A stretch of DNA of 18,817 nucleotides from an uncultured Gemella sp. (GCA_927911695.1 CAKMQO010000245.1:1-18817), one strand, 5' to 3'. Counted from the stretch's first letter, positions 1-5,832 are shown. Notes: generated by a model not told the origin, from the letters alone. Numbers and translations are program-made.

Positions 1-247
1 ATCTTACTTATTTTCTTAGACTTTGTTTCATTTATGTAGTTATAGATTCTCACTTTGTTATATTTCATATTAGTTTCAGTTGTTTCCAATATGAATTCAT
101 AACAATTATATCAACTCTCTAAATGTTAAAACTAAACATTGAATTATTATCTATATCAATCTAGCTTTATAAAAGTTCTTAGATTACTTTTCTAAAACCA
201 ATTATCAAACTCATTTAACTTCTGTTGATATGCGTTATACATACTGA
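1..247 (-). other. Left-edge region, mostly non-coding, possible partial reading frame
   Basis: No convincing complete gene is visible here. On the minus strand an open frame starts with ATG at 68 and runs off the left edge (22 codons beginning MKYNKVRIYNYINETK), with no clear ribosome binding site. A TATAAT preceded by TG (minus strand, 110 to 105) could drive it. A short open stretch reading MYNAYQQKLNEFDNWF just below position 240 may be the frameshifted tail of the HTH remnant next door. All of this is weak. Confidence 0.2.
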
Positions 248-450
248 TTACTCTTTAAATTTATTTAATTCTATATCGAGTACCTTAGCTACCCTAACTG
301 CATTATCTAACTTAGAACTAGATTTGTTCCCTCTGTGCATTGAATGTGATATTGCCTCAAACATTCCTGTCTCTTTTAACAACACATAAGTCGTCATTCC
401 TTTATTTTTTTAATTGTTGCTTGGAAACTATTTATAATGCTTTCATATAT
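248..450 (-). pseudogene. Remnant or frameshifted small XRE-type HTH regulator
   Basis: The minus strand from 397 to 248 encodes MTTYVLLKETGMFEAISHS followed by SKLDNAVRVAKVLDIELNKF and a stop. This is the pattern of an XRE/Cro helix-turn-helix domain: a first helix, a recognition-helix region, then a conserved L-x-x-A-x-x-V-A-K-V-L-x-I end. Upstream, the matching first helix (INSFQATIKK) lies in another frame. One extra A in an A7 run near 405 would join the two parts. No good start codon or ribosome binding site is visible upstream of about 450, so it may be inactive. A second frameshift near the stop could add about 20 residues. The family is inferred from the pattern only, and the broken frame could be sequencing error or decay. 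Confidence 0.45.
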
Positions 451-452
451 CT

Positions 453-481
453 TTGACCTTTCTTTACCTTTATGGTATAAT
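453..481 (+). promoter_or_regulatory. Sigma-A promoter for the small membrane protein
   Basis: TTGACC (453-458), a 17-base spacer, then TATAAT (476-481) with an extended TGG just before it. This is close to consensus. It lies about 85 bases upstream of the start codon at 566 and no other gene intervenes. Confidence 0.7.
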
Positions 482-565
482 ATATTTGAATATTCCCCGG
501 AAATTTAAACCTTCTACTTCTTATTTTTATATAGAATATATCTAAAAAAAAAGGAGGTGAAATAC

Positions 566-1063
566 ATGCAAAGAACAACATTTGATTATTTAATAATCAT
601 AATTCCAATAGCAATATCGGTAATATCGGTAATTATTTCTACTGTAAATTTATTTCTAACAAAGAAATCCATATACAATGCTACAAAACCTGTTGTTACA
701 GCTTACATCGAAATTATAAATGGTTTATCATTTCAGAAAAATCTAGCAATTAAGAATTTTGGTAAAACACCAGCAAGGATAACAAATTTAAAATTTCATT
801 CTGAACTAGATGAATTCAATGAAAAATTTAAAATGAAATCTGTAATTGGTTCATTTATAGCACCAGGTCAAAAATTCTCAACAAATATTTCAGATTCTTT
901 TAAAGACGATATTATACTAACGTTAGAATATATAGATTCTTTTGGTAAAGTTACTACAGTTAATGAAACACTTAAAACTGATTTTTCAAAAAATTTATAT
1001 TATTCTTCAGGTGCTCATCCTACTAATCAACCATTAGTTACAGCTTGCAATTACACTTGTTAA
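566..1063 (+). CDS. Small membrane-anchored protein of unknown function
   Basis: The protein has 165 residues. ATG at 566 is chosen because AGGAGG (552-557) lies eight bases upstream, whereas the GTG at 557 overlaps that site. Residues about 8-30 (IIIIPIAISVISVIISTVNL) form one hydrophobic segment. A soluble, beta-rich domain follows, containing LAIKNFGKTPARITNLKF, a phrase typical of small membrane-anchored proteins in phages and mobile elements. The C-terminus is short and asparagine- and threonine-rich. No catalytic motif is visible. The gene has its own good promoter at 453-481 and lies tail to tail with the minus-strand gene ending at 1069. It stands apart from the minus-strand early genes, which suggests an independently expressed cargo gene. 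I do not recognise its function. Confidence 0.75.
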   Translation: MQRTTFDYLIIIIPIAISVISVIISTVNLFLTKKSIYNATKPVVTAYIEIINGLSFQKNLAIKNFGKTPARITNLKFHSELDEFNEKFKMKSVIGSFIAPGQKFSTNISDSFKDDIILTLEYIDSFGKVTTVNETLKTDFSKNLYYSSGAHPTNQPLVTACNYTC

Positions 1064-1068
1064 TAACT

Positions 1069-1296
1069 TTAAATGATCTCTTGAACTACAGATTCTTTAA
1101 CTAGAAAATCTGTAGTTCTTTCTAAGACTTTTCTAGCTTTCCAATATGGAAAATTATGCTTAGCTAAAATATTGATAATCTCAGTTCTAATCGGTTCTTC
1201 TTTAAGAGAAAATTTATCATAAGTACTAACTTCTCTGCATTTAACATCTACAAGTTCATTATTTTCATATAGAATACTTCTAGAGTTTATTTTCAT
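1069..1296 (-). CDS. Small phage-type protein of unknown function
   Basis: The protein has 75 residues. The ATG at 1296 is chosen because the GGAGG just upstream would be inside the coding region if the earlier ATG at 1314 were used. The C-terminal half (ILAKHNFPYWKARKVLERT) resembles the short helical proteins common in early regions of Firmicute prophages and conjugative elements, whose roles are mostly unknown. It lies directly behind the decayed cro-like gene on the same strand, where an early-operon gene would be expected. No membrane segment, metal-binding motif or catalytic motif is visible. The frame is intact, unlike its upstream neighbour. Function unknown. Confidence 0.6.
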   Translation of the reverse strand: MKINSRSILYENNELVDVKCREVSTYDKFSLKEEPIRTEIINILAKHNFPYWKARKVLERTTDFLVKESVVQEII

Positions 1297-1354
1297 CCCC
1301 ACTCCTCCTTTCATATCTCTTATAAAAAAGTGATATTTTAGTTTGCTTCAAACA

Positions 1355-1569
1355 TTAAATGTTATTCATAAAAAAAAATATATGAACTTTACTTTATGTT
1401 ATTTTTAAAACTTGTATGGCTTATTAAATTTCATTATCTTTCCAACGTCTTACGTTGATTAATTTAAAAGAAATACAGGTTAAGAGAGTTTCATATCTTT
1501 ATCAAAATTACTTTGATTTTCATAGACCTCAACTATTCTTCCCAATAATTTATCATAATTGAATTTTAT
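1355..1569 (-). pseudogene. Decayed Cro-like (DUF739-type) phage regulator
   Basis: Read on the minus strand, the frame gives KFNYDKLLGRIVEVYENQSN, then KDMKLS. A one-base shift leads to LTCISFKLINVRRWKDNEI. Then, across two stops in a row, it continues as AIQVLKIT, a further stop, and SKVHIFFF. This follows the DUF739/Cro-like family, whose members begin with F-x-Y-x-K-L-x-G-R-I-V-E and have a helix-turn-helix with S-x-K-L-N-N. The expected ATG is ATA (1569-1567), correctly spaced behind an AAGG site. Loss of the start codon plus three in-frame stops cannot be explained by one indel, so this is genuine decay. It faces the repressor at 1731, as cro faces cI in a lysogeny switch. Its loss would leave the switch without its lytic arm. 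Confidence 0.65.
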
Positions 1570-1593
1570 TTTATCCTTTTCTATGTTTTTAAA

Positions 1594-1607
1594 TTCAAGT
1601 CCTTGAA
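1594..1607. promoter_or_regulatory. Operator-like inverted repeat (distal site)
   Basis: TTCAAG-TC-CTTGAA is a perfect inverted repeat with six-base arms, just upstream of the decayed cro start. It shares the TTCAA/TTGAA half-site with the two repeats at 1655-1694. I infer that it is a binding site for the adjacent repressor. Confidence 0.45.
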
Positions 1608-1654
1608 CTCAATTTTATTATATACTAACATTTTCCAATTTTCAAAATAGTAAA

Positions 1655-1694
1655 TTCAAATTTTTTTGAACTTTAACCTTGAACTTTTGTTCAA
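1655..1694. promoter_or_regulatory. Paired operator-like inverted repeats upstream of the repressor
   Basis: There are two perfect inverted repeats with six-base arms and four-base spacers: TTCAAA-TTTT-TTTGAA (1655-1670) and TTGAAC-TTTT-GTTCAA (1679-1694). The centres are 24 bases apart. The second lies where a -35 element for the repressor promoter would be, so binding could control the repressor's own transcription. Cooperative pairs of this kind are typical of CI-type switches. The protein that binds is inferred. Confidence 0.6.
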
Positions 1695-1704
1695 ATCATG
1701 ATAC

Positions 1705-1710
1705 TATAAT
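1705..1710 (+). promoter_or_regulatory. Likely -10 element of the repressor promoter
   Basis: TATAAT lies only six bases before the AGGAGG (1717-1722) of the repressor. No good -35 is found at 17 bases (AACTTT overlaps the operator). If this is the -10, the transcript begins almost at the ribosome binding site. Confidence 0.5.
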
Positions 1711-1730
1711 TCTAACAGGAGGTGAGAGTT

Positions 1731-2406
1731 ATGGCAACTTCTACTGAAAGAATAAATCAACTAATGAAAGAAGAAAGATTAAGACAAATAGATGTACTAA
1801 ATTTAGCTAAACCACTTCAAGAGAAATATAATATAAAATTTTCTAAAAGTCACTTATCTCAATATGTAAAATGGTAAATCAAATCCGGATAAAGAAAAAA
1901 TCTTCTTATTATCAAAAGTATTTGGCGTTACAGAAGCGTGGTTATCAGGCTACAATGTGCCTAGATATGAAAGATTAGAAGAAACTAAAATTAATGCATC
2001 TCTAACCCCACAAGGCTTACAAATTCCAGTATTGGGAATAGTTGCAGCCGGAATACCTATTTCAGCTGTTGAAGATATACTGGACTATGAGGAAATACCT
2101 CTAACTTGGCAAAATCAAGGAGAATTCTTCGGACTTAGAATTAAAGGTGATAGTATGAAACCAGATATAAACGATGGTGATACTGTTATAGTGAGGCAAC
2201 AATCAACAGCTAACAATGGAGACGTGGTAATTGCTCTAGTAAATGGAGATGATGCAACATGCAAAAAATTTGAAAAGCTTGACAATGGAATAATGCTAAT
2301 ATCTAATAATTCAGAATACTCACCTATGTACTTTTCAAACAAAGAAGTAGTTACAAAACCAGTAGTTATTATTGGAAGAGTTGTTGAACTAAGAAGGAAG
2401 TTTTAA
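1731..2406 (+). CDS. CI/LexA-type phage repressor with self-cleaving S24 domain
   Basis: Transcriptional repressor of about 224 residues after correcting one extra A in the A4 run at 1868-1871; as given, the frame stops at 1876. The N-terminal 75 residues form an XRE helix-turn-helix (LSQYVNGKSNPDKEKIFLLS after correction, ending in EAWLSGYNV). From residue 98 on is a peptidase S24/LexA C-terminal domain. It has a likely Ala-Gly cleavage site in GIVAAGIP (106-107), the nucleophile in GDSMKP (Ser141) and the general-base Lys in ATCKK (Lys178). By family analogy, RecA filaments would trigger self-cleavage under DNA damage. AGGAGG lies eight bases before ATG. The stop is two bases before the next gene, so the SLATT and TIR genes are probably on the same transcript. 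Three inverted repeats precede it. Confidence 0.85.
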
Positions 2407-2408
2407 AT

Positions 2409-2868
2409 ATGAACGAGTTTGAAATAGATAACTATATAGACGATAGGTTGAATAATCAGATAAAGTGGTATGATCAAAAAAGTTTACACCATCAAAGGTG
2501 GTTTAAAGCTTTAAAATCAGCAGCGATAACATTCGGAATATTAATTCCTATAACATCTTGTTTTTTACATGAAAATTTTAAACTCTTTTCGGTTATTCTT
2601 TCTAGTGGTATCTTATTTTGTGAAGGTATGATAAGTTTATGTAACCATCAAAAAAAATTGGATAGAATATAGGAAAACATCTGAACTTTTAAAACAAGAG
2701 AAATATATGTATCTCTTAAAAAGTGGAGTTTATAGAGATGAAAAATATCCAAATATTACATTAGTAGAAAAATGTGAAACTATTATATCTAATGAAAATA
2801 TAAACTGGGCTAATTTACAAACTAATAATGATAAAAGGAGAATTAAATGGCAAATAAAATTTTTGTAA
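2409..2868 (+). CDS. SLATT/DUF4231-like two-helix membrane protein
   Basis: The protein has about 152 residues after correcting one extra A in the A8 run at 2650-2657; as given, the frame ends at 2672. Residues 1-33 are soluble (NNQIKWYDQKSLHHQRWF). Two membrane helices lie at about 34-53 and 57-77. A charged helical tail follows (NWIEYRKTSELLKQEKYMY), with a late NENINWANLQ motif. This arrangement is that of DUF4231 and the wider SLATT group, which have been proposed to be membrane effectors of nucleotide-signalling defence systems. A ribosome binding site AAGGAAG lies inside the end of the repressor gene. The corrected stop at 2866-2868 lies 22 bases inside the TIR gene, suggesting coupled translation. 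The family assignment rests on topology and motif pattern; a pore-forming role is inference. Confidence 0.7.
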
Positions 2869-3242
2869 GCTATAAAGATGATTACGAAGGAAGAACACAC
2901 AAGAACTTACTTGTAGCATGGTCTGAAAATAAAAATTTCCCTGAAATATCTTTCTATGATAATTCAGTAGGAACTTCTATTAATTCAACTAACGCTTACT
3001 ATATTAAACAAGTTATTTTGGAAAAAATAAAAAAATCTGATATATTCTTATGTTTGATAGGAGAACATACATATAAATCTGAGTGGGTATCTTGGGAAAT
3101 AGAAAAAGCTAAGGAATTAAATAAAAAGATAATAGCTGTAAAAATAGAAAAACATTATTTTACCCCTACGAATCTTTTTGGTATAGGGGCAAAATGGGCA
3201 TTAGATTTCTCTAAAGCATCTATTTTAGATGTTATTAATTAA
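2847..3242 (+). CDS. TIR-like domain protein (ThsB/DUF1863 type)
   Basis: This 131-residue protein is essentially one TIR-like domain. The first strand is KIFVSYKDD. A central strand reads SDIFLCLIG, followed by the signature SEWVSWEIEKAKE and the strand KKIIAVKIE. The Glu after W-V-x-W (Glu84) aligns with the catalytic Glu of NAD-cleaving TIR domains (WVHKE in SARM1, WVRYE in ThsB). The short size and the N-terminal pattern favour the TIR-like group PF08937, which includes ThsB of Thoeris, rather than a receptor TIR. AAGGAG precedes the ATG by seven bases. The gene overlaps the SLATT gene by 22 bases and ends four bases into the convergent small gene. I see no ThsA homologue. Likely a nucleotide-signal producer or NADase in a defence pair; substrate and product are unknown. 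Confidence 0.75.
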   Translation: MANKIFVSYKDDYEGRTHKNLLVAWSENKNFPEISFYDNSVGTSINSTNAYYIKQVILEKIKKSDIFLCLIGEHTYKSEWVSWEIEKAKELNKKIIAVKIEKHYFTPTNLFGIGAKWALDFSKASILDVIN

Positions 3243-3434
3243 TCTTTTACAAGTTCATACGTTTTTTTTAAAAATATCTGGTTTAACTGGATATTGTTCG
3301 CCATCAACGCCTGTAACAATCCAATCACCTTTGGAAGCTATCATATCCCCTTCTAAAGTCTTAATTATTAATTCTTTAGAAGTTTGATAAGCTTCAATTA
3401 TTACAGGTTTCTTACGGAAATATTGATTTTTCAT
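3239..3434 (-). CDS. Small phage protein of unknown function
   Basis: The protein has about 64 residues after removing one base from the eight-T run at 3262-3269; as given, it stops early at a TGA after FKKNV. The sequence MKNQYFRKKPVIIEAYQTS leads to LEGDMIASKGDWIVTGVDGE, then YPVKPDIFKKTYELVKD. The order K-P-V-x-I-E-A, L-E-G-D-M, G-D-W-I-x-x-G-V-x-G-E, Y-P-x-K-P-D-I-F is that of a small family common in phages and phage-like elements, of unknown role. GAGGTGG lies five bases before the ATG. It is convergent with the TIR gene, overlapping by four bases, and divergent from the gene at 3595. It is short and frameshifted, so it is easily missed by gene callers. Confidence 0.7.
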
Positions 3435-3497
3435 TTATACCACCTCAATTCATATATCATAATTATATCAAACAATAAGCTATTTATAAACTGAAAA

Positions 3498-3515
3498 CGT
3501 ATCGAATTCGATACG
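3498..3515. promoter_or_regulatory. Perfect 18-base palindrome, operator-like
   Basis: CGTATCGAATTCGATACG is fully self-complementary and is much richer in CG than its surroundings. It lies in the divergent region between the minus-strand gene at 3434 and the plus-strand gene at 3595. It is most likely a site for a dimeric regulator, though none of the regulators in this window has a matching known site. Confidence 0.5.
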
Positions 3516-3528
3516 ATAAGAATAATTT

Positions 3529-3554
3529 TAAACTAGTGGAATTCGACCAGTTTA
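3529..3554. promoter_or_regulatory. Second GAATTC-centred imperfect palindrome
   Basis: Thirteen-base arms, TAAACTAGTGGAA and TTCGACCAGTTTA, match at 11 of 13 positions. The centre is GAATTC, as in the palindrome at 3498-3515, and the two centres are 35 bases apart. This points to a pair of related binding sites. Confidence 0.4.
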
Positions 3555-3594
3555 GACAAATGAAAAAATTTTAATAAAGAAAGGACAAAATATC

Positions 3595-3973
3595 ATGGAT
3601 AATAAACAAATAGGAACAGTTGTAAAAATACCTAACGATACTACAATTGTTGTACATACACCTAAAAAAAAATGTAGCTAGGGGTGATAAAATAGTTATA
3701 TATGAAACTTTATCAGATATAACAGATTTATCGGGAAATTTTCTTGGAACTTATGACGAAAATAAAGCAACACTTGAAGTTACAGAAAATAATGGGGATT
3801 ACGTAATAGCTAGAAAAACTACTAGGAATGAACTACCTCTAAGTTTTACTAATTCTATGTTAAAATCATATATAGGTTATGAAAAAATAAATGTTAATCA
3901 AAAAGATAACGAGAATTTGACAGCTAGAAATAAACACGTATCTGTCGGCGATAAAGTTAAAAAATTAGATTAA
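3595..3973 (+). CDS. Small beta-rich protein of unknown function
   Basis: The protein has about 125 residues after removing one A from the A9 run at 3664-3672; as given, the first frame stops at a TAG after 28 codons. It begins MDNKQIGTVVKIPNDTTIVV, then GDKIVIYE, and GNFLGTYDENKATLEVTEN. The order (T-x-V-V, G-D-K-x-x-I-Y-E, G-x-x-L-G-x-Y, K-A-x-x-x-V) resembles the small beta-barrel repeat seen in FlgT-like and related Firmicute mobile-element proteins. The resemblance is distant and I assign no function. AGAAAGGA lies nine bases before the ATG. The gene sits between the palindromes at 3498-3554 and the RNA-abiF promoter at 3978, which starts five bases after its stop, so it is probably a separate unit. 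Confidence 0.6.
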
Positions 3974-3977
3974 ATGA

Positions 3978-4006
3978 TTGACAAACTATAAAAAAAATGA
4001 TAGAAT
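3978..4006 (+). promoter_or_regulatory. Promoter for the RNA and abiF-type gene
   Basis: TTGACA (3978-3983), a 17-base spacer, then TAGAAT (4001-4006). The -35 is a perfect consensus. Transcription would start near 4013, just before the structured RNA. Confidence 0.75.
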
Positions 4007-4012
4007 GATAAT

Positions 4013-4082
4013 CAGATTAGAGGGCTATGCCCACCGTGAGAAGTCTCTTATCATTCTATAGAATGAAAGGAGGCTTTTTTTT
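4013..4082 (+). ncRNA. Putative AbiF-associated structured RNA ending in a terminator
   Basis: Roughly 70 bases lie between a strong promoter and the abiF-type start codon. A tight hairpin GGGC-TAT-GCCC is at 4022-4032. A terminator follows: AAGTCTC (4041-4047) pairs with GAGGCTT (4070-4076) with one G-T pair. It encloses an inner hairpin TCATTC-TATA-GAATGA (4051-4066, counting the palindromic core) and is followed by eight Ts. The sequence AAAGGAGG, the only candidate ribosome binding site for the gene, lies partly in the terminator's 3' arm. ATAGAATGATAA (4000-4011, overlapping the -10) is also exactly complementary to 4048-4059. A structured RNA motif is known upstream of abiF-type genes, and position and form fit. 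The match to that motif was not tested here; the ends are estimated. Confidence 0.65.
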
Positions 4083-4084
4083 CT

Positions 4085-5125
4085 TTGGCAATTTACTCTA
4101 ATGAATCAAGATTTCTCAGTAAAGATGACTTACTTAAAAAATTAATAAATAAAAATGTAATTACATCTGATGAAAATGACTTATTTCTTTTGGGTAATAT
4201 GATTGATTACATATCTTATTCTACTCTTGGAAAAGGTCTAAAAACTACTGGTTTGGTTGATGATAATGGGAAATTCAATCAAAAAACAACTACGAATGAA
4301 TTATTACTATTTCACAGTATAAATATGGATATATCATCACTACTCTTTAAGTATGTCTTATTTATAGAACAATCTTTAAATACAACTTTAAGCAACTCTA
4401 TTTCAAGTAATTTCGGAACAGATACAACAAGAGATGAAGACATAAATAATCCTAATGATTATTTATGTAAAGAAAATTATGTTACAAACAACGATGCAAT
4501 TAAAACACTAACCAAAATAAAAAAACACATAGTTAATCCGACTAAATATACAAGTCTTGAATACTATATTCAAAACAAGAATTATATACCACCATGGGTT
4601 GTACTTAATAGCATCTATCTGTCAGACAGTATAAATCTATATAAAATAATGAAAAGCGAGAAAAAGACAGATATAGTTAATAAACTTTTGAATATACAAA
4701 ATGAAACTCTAAATAAAGAATATATTGAATTAAAAAAATATTTATTTGGCTCATTCTTTAATATGATAAAATCATATAGAAATAAATTAGCTCATCCAAC
4801 AGTATTAATAAAACATGCATTACCAAAAGAATTAATTTTTAATAAAATTGGGAAATATTCAAATTATACATTAACTTACAATAGAAAATACGATACTAAA
4901 TATAGACAAAGTATCGTTTTCTCTCTTATTCTTAGTATTATTCCCATGATTAACTTATTTAATATAAGTATGAATTTTTATTTCGATATTGTAATGTTTT
5001 TAAAAAAATATGAACATAAAAAAGTTTTTGATAAAGATATTTTTAACTTGTTGAATATCCCGAAAGACTTAGAAAATAGGATGTTGAAATTTATTTCTTT
5101 CAAATATGGAGTAACTATAGCATAA
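4085..5125 (+). CDS. abiF: AbiF/AbiD-type abortive-infection protein (Abi_2, HEPN)
   Basis: The protein has 346 residues, normal for the family. The start is a TTG, chosen because the family's N-terminal motif (here RFLSKDDLLKKLINKNVI) follows within ten residues and AAAGGAGG lies 11 bases upstream across a T tract. Family features run in order: the N-terminal helix, LLFKYVLFIEQSLNTTLSNS, the PPWVVLNSIYLSDSINLYKI block at about 169-188, and SYRNKLAHP. The last gives the HEPN motif R-x4-H (Arg232, His237), typical of RNA-cleaving HEPN toxins. Abi proteins of this type block phage growth in lactococci. Some are reported to be controlled by the RNA encoded just upstream, and one such lineage has been linked to the origin of Cas13. 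That link for this protein is inference. The frame is intact. Confidence 0.8.
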   Translation: MAIYSNESRFLSKDDLLKKLINKNVITSDENDLFLLGNMIDYISYSTLGKGLKTTGLVDDNGKFNQKTTTNELLLFHSINMDISSLLFKYVLFIEQSLNTTLSNSISSNFGTDTTRDEDINNPNDYLCKENYVTNNDAIKTLTKIKKHIVNPTKYTSLEYYIQNKNYIPPWVVLNSIYLSDSINLYKIMKSEKKTDIVNKLLNIQNETLNKEYIELKKYLFGSFFNMIKSYRNKLAHPTVLIKHALPKELIFNKIGKYSNYTLTYNRKYDTKYRQSIVFSLILSIIPMINLFNISMNFYFDIVMFLKKYEHKKVFDKDIFNLLNIPKDLENRMLKFISFKYGVTIA

Positions 5126-5179
5126 TCCCCCCTACCGTCCTAAGCTAGATAAGTTTCCCCCTTTTCCCCTTTTAAAAAA

Positions 5180-5219
5180 ATCGACTGCCCCAAGTATTTA
5201 TAATACTGGGAAAGTCGAT
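5180..5219 (-). terminator. Bidirectional terminator after rpsD and the abiF-type gene
   Basis: ATCGACT (5180-5186) pairs with AGTCGAT (5213-5219), with an inner stem CCC-A-AGTATT around TAT. The minus strand ends in T7 (5180-5174) and the plus strand in T6 (5221-5226), so it can serve both convergent genes. Confidence 0.8.
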
Positions 5220-5230
5220 ATTTTTTGTTA

Positions 5231-5832
5231 TTATCTGCTGTAGTACTCAACGATAAGTTGTTCGTTGATTTCTGGGTGTAATTCACTTCTTTCTGGAAGT
5301 CTTACTAATGATCCTTCTAATTTATCAGCATCAAAAGTTAAGTACTCAGGTACAAAGTTAGTGATTTCAACAGCTTCTTTAATGATTTCAAGGTTTCTAG
5401 ATTTTTCTCTTACTGAAACTACTTGACCTGGTTTAACAGCGTAAGAAGCGATGTCTACTTTTTTACCATCTACAAGAACGTGTCCGTGGTTTACTAATTG
5501 TCTAGCTTGACGGTTAGTTCTAGCTAAACCTAAGCTGTATACTACAGAATCTAAACGTGTAGCAAGTAATGCCATGAAGTTTTCACCGTGAAGACCTTGT
5601 AATTTACCAGCTTTATCGAATAATTTACGGAATTGTTTTTCGTTCATACCGTGTAGGTAACGAAGTTTTTGTTTTTCTTGTAATTGTAAACCATACTCAG
5701 ATAGTTTTTTTCTTAAGTTAGGACCGTGTTGTCCTGGTGCGTAAGGACGTTTAGCTAACTCCTTACCAGTACCGCTTAGTGAAATTCCTAAACGACGAGA
5801 TTTTTCCAAGTTGAACCTGTAAAACGAGCCAT
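5231..5832 (-). CDS. rpsD: 30S ribosomal protein S4
   Basis: The protein has 200 residues after adding one A in the run at 5801-5805. As given, [10 protein letters not shown] is in one frame and [20 protein letters not shown] in the next. The expected join is TWKKSRRLG. It has the S4 N-terminal region, the S4 RNA-binding domain ([20 protein letters not shown], then [20 protein letters not shown]) and the usual C-terminus. S4 is an early 16S rRNA-binding protein and is essential, so a real frameshift is not credible. AAGGAGG lies eight bases before the ATG at 5832. It stands alone with its own promoter and a 180-base leader, consistent with the autoregulation known for Firmicute rpsD. Confidence 0.95.

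Noticed and set aside
2115..2342. Open frame on the minus strand inside the repressor
   Set aside because: It is the antisense shadow of the S24 domain, with no ribosome binding site.
2847..3242. A complete Thoeris system
   Set aside because: Only a ThsB-like gene is present. No ThsA with SIR2 and SLOG domains is seen, and the neighbour is a short two-helix membrane protein.
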